A stretch of DNA of 64,000 nt from Elusimicrobiota bacterium (GTDB lineage Bacteria > Elusimicrobiota > Elusimicrobia > Elusimicrobiales > UBA9959), in assembly GCA_019135865.1 (NCBI GenBank), contig JAGVVD010000044.1, positions 1-64,000 of the forward strand, written 5' to 3'. Shown piece after piece: positions 56,045 through 62,858 of this stretch; positions within the stretch are counted from its first letter, which is position 1; every line of letters begins with the position of its first letter. A program made the translations under genes and the position numbers. The notes beneath the pieces were generated by a model. That model was not told where the DNA came from, did not search any database, and saw only the letters and a list, made by a program, of their open reading frames with translations.

Positions 56045-57364
56045 TCACTTCTTCAGCATCTTCTCCAGCAGCGACTGCAGGCCCGGCTGCGTCCTCTCCC
56101 GGAGGGAGTAGGTCACGCGCACGGACGGCTTATTGAACTTCAGGTGCGCCGCCAGGTCTATCGGCGTGCCCACTATCACCAGGTCGGCGGGGACGGCGTT
56201 GATGCTGTCCTTGAGCTCGGCCATCTGCTCGTCGCCGTAGCCCATCGCCGGCAGTATGTCCTCAAGCTGGCGGAAGTTCTCGTAGACCTTCTTTATCGTG
56301 CCCACCGCGTAGGCGCGGGGATCGACTATCTCCTTGGCGCCGTACTGCTTGGCGGCCACGTAGCCCGCCCCGTAGTCCATCTCGCCGTGGGTCAGCGTCG
56401 GGCCGTCCTCTACGACCAGCACCTTCTTGTTCTTGATCTTCTCGCCGCCGACCACGCCGACGGGGCTCTCGGCCTCGATGATCTTCGCCTTCGGGTTCAT
56501 CGCCTTGATATTGTCCTTGACGTCCTCGACGGCGTCGGGCTCGGCGGTGTCCACCTTGTTGATGATGACCACGTCGGCCTGGCGCAGGTTGGTGGCGCCG
56601 GGGTAGAACGTCGCCTCGTGGCCGGCCCGCAGCGGGTCGGTCACCACCACGTGCAGGTCCGGGGTATAGAACGGCAGGTCGTTATTGCCGCCGTCCCAGA
56701 GTATCACGTCGGCCTCCTTCTCGGCCTCGGCCAGGATCACGCCGTAGTCCACGCCGGCGTAGACTATCACGCCCTCGGCTATGTGCGGCTCGTACTCCTC
56801 CATCTCCTCGATGGTGCACTTGTGCTTGACCAGGTCCTCCAGCGAGGCGTAGCGCTGGCAGGTCTGGGCCACCAGGTCGCCGTAGGGCATGGGATGGCGT
56901 ATCGCCACCACCTTCTTGCCCATCTTCTTGAGCATGCCGGCTATCGCGCGCGTCGTCTGGCTCTTGCCGCAGCCGGTGCGCACCGCGCAGACCGCGATGA
57001 CGGGCTTCTTCGACTTGATATAGGTATGGTCGCCCGAGAGCAGTTTGAAGTCGGCGCCGCAGGCCAGGGCCAGCGAGCCCTTCGCCATGACGGTATTGAA
57101 ACTCACGTCGGAATAGGCGAAGACCACCTCGTCCACTTTGAACTTCTTTATCAACTCAGGCATGTCCTTCTCTTCGTATATCGGAATGCCGTTGGGGTAG
57201 AGTTTCCCGGAGAGTTCCCTGGGATACTTGCGCCCGGCGATATTGGGTATCTGGTAGGCGGTGAAGGCGACGACCTCGTAGTCCGGGTTGTCGCGGTAGT
57301 ATACATTGAAGTTATGGAAGTCGCGGCCGGCGGCTCCCATGATAAGCACTTTCTTCCTGGCCAT
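56045..57364 (-). CDS. Cyclic 2,3-diphosphoglycerate synthetase-like P-loop protein
   Basis: This 439-residue protein resembles CpgS of thermophilic methanogens. An N-terminal Rossmann-like part (KKVLIMGAAGRDFHNFNVYYRD; core IMGAAGRDFHNFN) is followed by a P-loop RTGCGKSQTTRAI (about residues 130-142) and VILWDGGNNDLPF. An INKVDTAEPDAVEDV block (NKxD base-recognition type) follows, then VEDGPTLTHGEM. CpgS makes cyclic 2,3-bisphosphoglycerate from 2,3-bisphosphoglycerate with ATP. In bacteria the family is common but not tested. Position between gap and pgk ties it to triose-phosphate metabolism. AAGGAG precedes the ATG. Confidence 0.85.
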   Translation of the reverse strand: MARKKVLIMGAAGRDFHNFNVYYRDNPDYEVVAFTAYQIPNIAGRKYPRELSGKLYPNGIPIYEEKDMPELIKKFKVDEVVFAYSDVSFNTVMAKGSLALACGADFKLLSGDHTYIKSKKPVIAVCAVRTGCGKSQTTRAIAGMLKKMGKKVVAIRHPMPYGDLVAQTCQRYASLEDLVKHKCTIEEMEEYEPHIAEGVIVYAGVDYGVILAEAEKEADVILWDGGNNDLPFYTPDLHVVVTDPLRAGHEATFYPGATNLRQADVVIINKVDTAEPDAVEDVKDNIKAMNPKAKIIEAESPVGVVGGEKIKNKKVLVVEDGPTLTHGEMDYGAGYVAAKQYGAKEIVDPRAYAVGTIKKVYENFRQLEDILPAMGYGDEQMAELKDSINAVPADLVIVGTPIDLAAHLKFNKPSVRVTYSLRERTQPGLQSLLEKMLKK

Positions 57365-57406
57365 GGTGTTGCTCCTTGCGCGGCCGGCCCGGGGGCAGGC
57401 GGTACT

Positions 57407-57431
57407 GGGACACCATGCAGCATGGTGTCCC
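57407..57431. repeat. Short palindrome related to the REP-like element
   Basis: GGGACACCATGC-A-GCATGGTGTCCC has 12-bp arms around one base; its ends (GGGACAC / GTGTCCC) match those of the 44-bp palindrome. It lies in the 151-bp gap between gap and the cpgS-like gene, within a larger GC-rich inverted arrangement (GGCGG / CCGCC outside). Confidence 0.8.
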
Positions 57432-57515
57432 CCGCCGATCGGCCGTTTACTGCTCTGCCCGGGGGTCTTAGGGTCCGCGCGCCGTGAGGCGCCACCCGAC
57501 TCCCGGATGAAACTC

Positions 57516-58568
57516 TTAGAGGCCTTTCTTCACCATGTAGTCGATGAGGTCGACCACGCGGTTGGAATAGCCCCACTCATTGTCGTACCAGGCCAGGACC
57601 TTGGCGAAGTTGCCGCCGATGACCTTGGTGCTCTGCGCGTCCACGCTGGAGCTGGCGGGCGAGTGGTTGAAGTCTATGCTGACCAGCGGCTCCTCGACGT
57701 AATCCATGATGCCCTTCATCGGGCCCTCGGCCGCCTTCTTGATCGCCGCGTTGATCTCCTCGGCGGTGGCCGGCCTGGCCAGCTGCACGGTCAGGTCCAC
57801 GACGGAGACGTTGGGGGTGGGCACGCGTATGGCGAAACCGTCGAGCTTGCCCTTGAGCTCGGGCATGACCAGGGCGATGGCCTTGGCCGCGCCCGTCGAG
57901 GTCGGGATCATGCTGACCGCGGCCGCGCGGGCCCGGCGCAGGTCGCTGTGCGCCATATCATGGATCTTCTGATCGTTGGTGTAGGCGTGTATCGTGGTCA
58001 TCAGGCCCTTCTCTATGCCCCAGTTGTCCTGGAGCACCTTGGCGAAAGGCGCCAGGCAGTTGGTGGTGCAGGAGGCGTTGGAGACCACATGATGGTTCTT
58101 CGGATCGTATTTCCCCTCGTTGACGCCCAGCACTATGGTGATGTCCTCGCCCTGCGCCGGGGCCGAAATGATGACCTTCTTCGCCCCGCCCTTGGTGATA
58201 TGGTTCTCGGCGCCCTTTACTTCCTTGCCCTTCTTGTTGACGCCGTCCTTCTTGATGGTGAACAGGCCGGTGGCCTCCACCACTATGTCCACGCCCAGGC
58301 CCTTCCACGGAATGGCGGACGGGTCCTTTTCCTTGAAGACCTTTATCTTCTTCCCGTCCACGGAGATCTCGTCGTCGGCGGTGGCCTTTATCTCGTTGTC
58401 CAGGCGGCCGTGCACCGAGTCGTATTTGAGCAGGTGCGCGTTGGTCCTGGAGTCGGTAAGATCGTTTACCGCCACCAGCTGGATATCCCCGGCCTTGCGG
58501 GCGAGTATAGCGCGCGCCACCAGCCGACCTATGCGTCCGAAACCGTTGATGCCTACCTTGACAGCCAT
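57516..58568 (-). CDS. gap: Glyceraldehyde-3-phosphate dehydrogenase, type I
   Basis: This 350-residue NAD-dependent glycolytic enzyme has [15 protein letters not shown] at the N-terminus and the active-site Cys in [17 protein letters not shown] (about residues 164-180; C168). The phosphate-binding loop is [20 protein letters not shown] (core [12 protein letters not shown]). [14 protein letters not shown] is at the C-terminus. The length is slightly above the usual 335 because of small insertions. It heads the gap / cpgS-like / pgk / secG set. Confidence 0.95.
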   Translation of the reverse strand: MAVKVGINGFGRIGRLVARAILARKAGDIQLVAVNDLTDSRTNAHLLKYDSVHGRLDNEIKATADDEISVDGKKIKVFKEKDPSAIPWKGLGVDIVVEATGLFTIKKDGVNKKGKEVKGAENHITKGGAKKVIISAPAQGEDITIVLGVNEGKYDPKNHHVVSNASCTTNCLAPFAKVLQDNWGIEKGLMTTIHAYTNDQKIHDMAHSDLRRARAAAVSMIPTSTGAAKAIALVMPELKGKLDGFAIRVPTPNVSVVDLTVQLARPATAEEINAAIKKAAEGPMKGIMDYVEEPLVSIDFNHSPASSSVDAQSTKVIGGNFAKVLAWYDNEWGYSNRVVDLIDYMVKKGL

Positions 58569-58691
58569 TTATGTATCTCCTTTTGTCACTGGGAATTGAC
58601 CGCAAAATCAGTCAAAAAACGTCTCTAATGAGTCTTATTATAGCAAAAACCGGGCGGTGGCCGGAAAACCGGCGCGAGGTCCGGCGCGGCG

Positions 58692-59849
58692 TTAGGGCAA
58701 CAGCCTGTCCGCCCACAGGTCCGCGAGGAATTTACGCCACGGGTATATGTTTATCCCGTCCACGCGACGCGGTTCCGGGTCCAGTGAAACAACGGCATAA
58801 TCTCTCACAAGCCCCTCCTCCCGGAGGGCTTTAAGCCCGCGCAAGTGGCGTTCCGTCACCATATCGCTCGACTTGAATTCCAGGGCCAGGAGGTCGCCCA
58901 GCACGCAATCGACCTCGAAACCGGCGGTGCTCCGCCAGTACTGCAACGCGGCGTCGCGGCGGCGGTAGCCCAGATACGCCCGCAGTTCCATAAAGAGAAA
59001 ATGCTCGAAACATTTGCCGAACAACTCGCTGCGCGGGGCGATCACCCCCCGCTGCGCCATGACATTGACCACTCCCACGTCGAAAAGAAAGAACTTGGAA
59101 CGCGCTATCGCTTTGCGCTTTTTAGTGGCCCGGAAGGAATGCACCGGAAAGCCCACGAGCGTTTCCTCCAGTATCTGCACATAATTGTGCAGTGTACGGG
59201 CGGGAACGCCGCAATCCCCGGCTATCCCTTCGTAATTAAGTTCCTCCCCGTTCTGCAGCGCCATAACGTCCAGGAAGCGGGCGAATTGGGAAATGTTCCT
59301 CACCAGGGCCTCGGCGGTGACCTCTTCCCGCAGGTAGAGGTCGCAATAACCGCGCAATTCGTCAATGTAATCCTCGCGGGGCAGTATGCGCGGAATACCG
59401 CCGCGGTTAAGATAGGTTAAAAGGTCGAATTCCGGGATCTCGGTCGAACATAGCGGATACAACCGCGCCTGGCGGGCCCGGCCGCCCAGCAGATTAACGC
59501 CGCCGCGTCTCAACTTGCGCGCGCTGCTGCCGGTCAGAAGGAAACGCGCGTTCCTGGTCTCGATCAGCCTGTGGACCTCGTCCAGCAAAACGGGAAGCTT
59601 CTGGATCTCGTCGATCACCACTATCCGGCCGGGGTCGCCAAGTTCTTCCTCCAGTATTTTGGGGCGCCTGGCTAAACGGCTGAAGGTGTCGGAGTCCAGA
59701 AGGTCATAGAGCTTTGCGTCAGGCAACTGTTGATGTATAAGATACGTTTTGCCGATCGAACGGGGACCAAACAAGAAATGGCTGGACTTCCCGATCAGTT
59801 CCGGTAGAGAAAGGGTTCTCGGATAGTTATTATTCATCATAATCCGCAT
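58692..59849 (-). CDS. AAA_14/DUF4143 ATP-binding protein
   Basis: This 385-residue protein has the AAA_14 P-loop FLFGPRSIGKTYLIHQ (about residues 26-41), Walker B IVVIDEIQKLP (about 76-86), the sensor LLTGSSARKLRRGG, and a C-terminal DUF4143 nuclease-like part. That part has FGKCFEHFLFMEL, then FEVDCVLGDLLALEFKSS (E-x-D...E-x-K). Such proteins are common in accessory regions and vary widely between strains; their function is not settled. It lies in an AT-richer island. Upstream, ATCATAAT / ATTATGAT (59836-59843 and 59864-59871) and a direct repeat TAATCCGCA may be an autoregulatory site. Confidence 0.85.
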   Translation of the reverse strand: MRIMMNNNYPRTLSLPELIGKSSHFLFGPRSIGKTYLIHQQLPDAKLYDLLDSDTFSRLARRPKILEEELGDPGRIVVIDEIQKLPVLLDEVHRLIETRNARFLLTGSSARKLRRGGVNLLGGRARQARLYPLCSTEIPEFDLLTYLNRGGIPRILPREDYIDELRGYCDLYLREEVTAEALVRNISQFARFLDVMALQNGEELNYEGIAGDCGVPARTLHNYVQILEETLVGFPVHSFRATKKRKAIARSKFFLFDVGVVNVMAQRGVIAPRSELFGKCFEHFLFMELRAYLGYRRRDAALQYWRSTAGFEVDCVLGDLLALEFKSSDMVTERHLRGLKALREEGLVRDYAVVSLDPEPRRVDGINIYPWRKFLADLWADRLLP

Positions 59850-59898
59850 ATATTATGCCAAATATTATGATAATCCGCAACAACATCCCGGCACGGCA

Positions 59899-60141
59899 TT
59901 AAGGCAAAAGCGCGGCAAGGCGGGCCAGCACATGCGCCCGGGCCATGGGGTTTTTCACAAAAGCGGCCCAGCCGGCCGCCTCCGGTGCCAGGTACTCCGC
60001 CACCGAATCACGGAACAGGTCGAACCCGGTCCCCAGGATGACCTCTTTAATCGACTCCGGCCCTTCCCCGGGAAGCTCCGCATGAACACCCTTTAAATCC
60101 CCCTCGAACACCTTGAATACCATTGACAAGGAATATCTCAT
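59899..60141 (-). CDS. Small hypothetical protein
   Basis: An 80-residue reading frame (74 if started at the ATG at 60123) with no recognised family. The sequence MVFKVFEGDLKGVHAELPG suggests a small beta start followed by two helices (IKEVILGTGFDLFRDSVAEYLA and MARAHVLARLAALLP). It is divergent from the AbiEi gene; its start region overlaps that gene's -35 box. It could be an intact accessory gene or the remnant of a larger one. Low confidence in the start. Confidence 0.45.
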   Translation of the reverse strand: MRYSLSMVFKVFEGDLKGVHAELPGEGPESIKEVILGTGFDLFRDSVAEYLAPEAAGWAAFVKNPMARAHVLARLAALLP

Positions 60142-60151
60142 CTGCTATAAA
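60123..60151 (+). promoter_or_regulatory. Consensus promoter of the AbiEi antitoxin gene
   Basis: TTGACA (60123-60128) and TATAAA (60146-60151) are spaced exactly 17 bp. The best sigma-70-type promoter in the window; the predicted start is near 60158, inside the adjacent palindrome. Confidence 0.85.
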
Positions 60152-60167
60152 TTTGGTATACACCAAA
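60152..60167. promoter_or_regulatory. Operator palindrome of the AbiE locus
   Basis: TTTGGT-N4-ACCAAA directly follows the -10 box and covers the predicted transcript start. AbiEi antitoxins of other systems bind inverted repeats upstream of their own gene, so autorepression is expected. Confidence 0.65.
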
Positions 60168-60185
60168 CTAAGTATTTCTAAGAAA

Positions 60186-61253
60186 ATGAAAAAACCGGAT
60201 TTCATTGAAAACCATCTAAAGGAACACCTGGCTCAACTTTTCAGCCAGACCGTTTTGTCATGGCGTTTTAACGATCACGCCGCCGGGGGTAATTTCGAAC
60301 TCAGGCTCGGTCAGAACATATTCTCAGGAGAAGTAATCCTGAGCCGCTCCAGCGTCCATTTCAACGAAAAAGTCCGGAGCCTGAAAGCCATCGCGCAGGG
60401 GAAAAAGGAAATACCTCTTCTGGCCGCGCCGTCCTTGAGCCCCCGGCGGCAGGAACTTCTGCGCAACGAGAGAATATCTTTCGTGGACCTTGCGGGCAAT
60501 GCCTGGATCGAGGCTCCGGGTATCAGTATCGACCACCGTTCCAGCGGAAGCCCCCCCCGGGGCTTCCGCGAGGTCAACAGCCCTTTTTCGGACAAATCGT
60601 CCCTTGTGCTGCGCGTCATGATGGACGCCCCGGAACGGGATTGGGGCAACAATGAGATCGCGGCGAAAGCGGGCGTCAGCGCGGGCTGGGTGAGCCAGAT
60701 CTGCCACAGGCTCGAGGACCTGCGCTATGCCGTCCGCGCGAAAAACCGCAAGCTCAGACTATTCCGGCCGCAGGACATTCTCCAGGACTGGGTCGAGTTC
60801 TACCGCCAGCGGAAGCGGGAGCAGTACCGGTTCCGCCTCCCGGCAGGTTCCGTCGAGGACGTTATGAAGGCTCTTAAAAAGTCCGGATCGCTCCGGGAAC
60901 ACAAAGGGTTGCTTTCATTTCAGGCCGGCGCTTCGCTCGCGGCCCCTTACGCCCGGTTCAACGAGGTTCATGTCTATTCGGACGGCCTCCCGGCCAGCAT
61001 CGGGGACTGGAAAAGGGAACTGCGGCTTGAGGAGGCGGACCCTGGCGAATGCAATTTCGTCCTGGCGGATCCTTATTATCGGGTGAGCGGGCGCCATGGG
61101 TCCCGGGAAATAGAAGGGTTTCCCGTCGTATCGGATGTGCAGCTCTACCTGGATCTAAAGCTCTACCCGCTCCGGGGCGGGGAGCAGGCGGACCATCTCT
61201 TCAGGAAACGACTGGCGCCGAAGTGGCGTCCGGGGGCGGCCGATGGCTTCTAA
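60186..61253 (+). CDS. AbiEi-family antitoxin / transcriptional regulator
   Basis: This 355-residue protein fits the AbiEi_2-type antitoxins. An N-terminal region carries a conserved DLAGNAWIEAPGI strand (about 97-109). A winged helix is at about 133-185 (SSLVLRVMMDAPERDWGNNEIAAKAGVSAGWVSQICHRLEDL; core NNEIAAKAGVSAGWVSQI). A C-terminal domain follows (YARFNEVHVYSDGLP, VVSDVQLYLDLKLYP). Antitoxins of type IV pairs neutralise AbiEii nucleotidyltransferases and repress their operon. The ATG at 60186 follows the operator by 18 bp. The partner overlaps its stop by 11 bp but is broken. Confidence 0.78.
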   Translation: MKKPDFIENHLKEHLAQLFSQTVLSWRFNDHAAGGNFELRLGQNIFSGEVILSRSSVHFNEKVRSLKAIAQGKKEIPLLAAPSLSPRRQELLRNERISFVDLAGNAWIEAPGISIDHRSSGSPPRGFREVNSPFSDKSSLVLRVMMDAPERDWGNNEIAAKAGVSAGWVSQICHRLEDLRYAVRAKNRKLRLFRPQDILQDWVEFYRQRKREQYRFRLPAGSVEDVMKALKKSGSLREHKGLLSFQAGASLAAPYARFNEVHVYSDGLPASIGDWKRELRLEEADPGECNFVLADPYYRVSGRHGSREIEGFPVVSDVQLYLDLKLYPLRGGEQADHLFRKRLAPKWRPGAADGF

Positions 61254-61916
61254 GAACGAGGACGGTTTCCTTCTGGCTCTTGAGACGCTCAAGCCTTATC
61301 TGCCGGACATAGTGATCTCGGGAGGCTGGGTACCGTTCGTCTATCACAGGTATCTCGGGACGGCACGGCCTGAACAGCCGCCTTTAGGGACCAAGGACAT
61401 CGATATCACCGTACCCCCCGATCTTTCGTCCGGGACCCGGCCGTCCCTTGGGAAGATCCTCGGTGGAGCCGCGCAAAGCCGCGGCGCGACGCCCCCGGAC
61501 CGCCCAGGAGCGAAAGCCCTGTCCGAAACGATATACGAGTTGGAGAAGGACGGCGTGGAGATAGAAGTTTCCAGAAGGGGCTGAGCTTCGTCGAACGCGC
61601 CGACCCCGGAAAGAAAGGGAAAGACCTCTATTATATCTTCGACCTCCTCTCCAACTATCCGGAACTGCGAACGCGCTGCGAATCCGGGATCCCGAAACTC
61701 AAGGCCGGGTTCCCCCCTAAATGGTACGCGCGTTTCCTGGCCGATCTCGACAGGCATTTCAAGACCCCGGAATCGGAAGGAGCGATCCTCGTTGAGGGCC
61801 AGCGCCCGGGCGGCGGGTCCGATCCCGCTTTTCGCGCTCGAGTATGCGGGGTTTTCCAGGACTTCATCAAAAAACTCAAAGAGGCGGAGGCATCCTCCGC
61901 CTCCGGCCCCTATTAG
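61243..61916 (+). pseudogene. Decayed AbiEii-like nucleotidyltransferase toxin
   Basis: The first frame (61243-61584, 113 residues) has the nucleotidyltransferase start DIVISGGWVPFVYHRYLG followed by GTKDIDITVP, the D-x-D metal site. It stops at TGA after EIEVSRRG. From 61572 another frame continues QKGLSFVERADPGKKGKDLYY and runs to TAG at 61914-61916, matching the C-terminal helical part of the family. The middle, normally about 60-100 residues between these parts, is missing. An internal deletion with frameshift therefore inactivated it, leaving the antitoxin unpaired. Confidence 0.75.
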
Positions 61917-61923
61917 CGCCAAG

Positions 61924-62745
61924 TCAGTCCTTGGTCCAGAAGATGTTGTAGGCCTTGGCCGGAGCGGCCAGGATGCGGCTAAAATCCGCCTCGGACAAAG
62001 TCCCCTGAGCGGAGACCTCGTATCCTTTAAAACCATGCCTGCCGAGTATCTCCGCGTACTCCGCGGGGGCACCTCCGCCGCGGCCCACAAGGGCGGGCGT
62101 AAATTCGGAAAGAATGTTCGCGACGCGCGGCAATGTCCTTTCGGCGCCTTTGAGTATCCTGAGCTCACCGCCCTCGGTATCGATCTTGAGCAATTTGACC
62201 GCCTTCCCCTCCAGCGCATTGCGCGAGATAAAATCGTCGAGAGAGACGGAGGACACTTCCACACTGGAGATATGCTTGGGGGCCTTTATCAGGGAATGCC
62301 GGCCCTGGTTGCAGTCCTTATAGAGGAATAACGGCCTACGTCCCCCGCTCTCGTCGACCGCCATGTTGACGGGAATGACATTTCCCTTGTCATTGAGGAG
62401 GATGTTCTCGGCAAGCAGCCGGTAAGTCTGCGGTGAAGGCTCGAAAGCGTAGACCCTGGGCCGGGCGCCGGTTGAGAGGACCAGCGAGAACCACCCGATA
62501 CTCGCCCCGATGTCCAGGACCAGGTCTTCGTCCTTAAGCCCGAGCCTTCCCAGGAGGAACTGCGTCAGGAAGTCCTCGTAATAGACGCCGTACTTGTAAT
62601 AGATATCCCGGCCGATTATATCGTGTATGTGGAACCTGAACCTGAGGCCGTACTTGGGACAATCGGCCGTCAGGAAGGAGACCGGGGTGAACCAGCGCAG
62701 GAGGAAATGTTTCACCCGGTTAATGAAAAGTCTTATGGCAAGCAT
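61924..62745 (-). CDS. FkbM-family methyltransferase
   Basis: This 273-residue protein is a SAM-dependent O-methyltransferase: motif I DLVLDIGASIGWFSLVL (about residues 77-93), YAFEPSPQTYRLLAENI (acidic post-motif, about 100-116), and LLKIDTEGGELRILKGA (about 186-202), the FkbM hallmark. A hydrophobic N-terminal helix (HFLLRWFTPVSFLTA) may anchor it to the membrane. It probably methylates a sugar of the surface glycan made by neighbouring genes. It is divergent from the glycosylphosphotransferase gene. TATGAT near 62777 (minus strand) may be its -10. Confidence 0.87.
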   Translation of the reverse strand: MLAIRLFINRVKHFLLRWFTPVSFLTADCPKYGLRFRFHIHDIIGRDIYYKYGVYYEDFLTQFLLGRLGLKDEDLVLDIGASIGWFSLVLSTGARPRVYAFEPSPQTYRLLAENILLNDKGNVIPVNMAVDESGGRRPLFLYKDCNQGRHSLIKAPKHISSVEVSSVSLDDFISRNALEGKAVKLLKIDTEGGELRILKGAERTLPRVANILSEFTPALVGRGGGAPAEYAEILGRHGFKGYEVSAQGTLSEADFSRILAAPAKAYNIFWTKD

Positions 62746-62843
62746 CTGAATACGCCGCCCACCCTACATAACCCATCATAGCAAATACCCCCCCACGCGC
62801 GCCGTGACCGCCGTTCTTGTCGGCGTTAAAACCGCACAAATTG

Positions 62844-62849
62844 TATAAT
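62844..62849 (+). promoter_or_regulatory. Near-leaderless -10 box of the glycosylphosphotransferase gene
   Basis: TATAAT ends 9 nt before the ATG at 62859, leaving a predicted leader of only 2-3 nt and no Shine-Dalgarno sequence. Confidence 0.58.
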
Positions 62850-62858
62850 GACACCGCT

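Noticed and set aside
59899-60141. Small ORF considered as the toxin for the AbiEi antitoxin
   Set aside because: It is divergent rather than cotranscribed and has no nucleotidyltransferase motif; the true partner remnant overlaps the antitoxin downstream.
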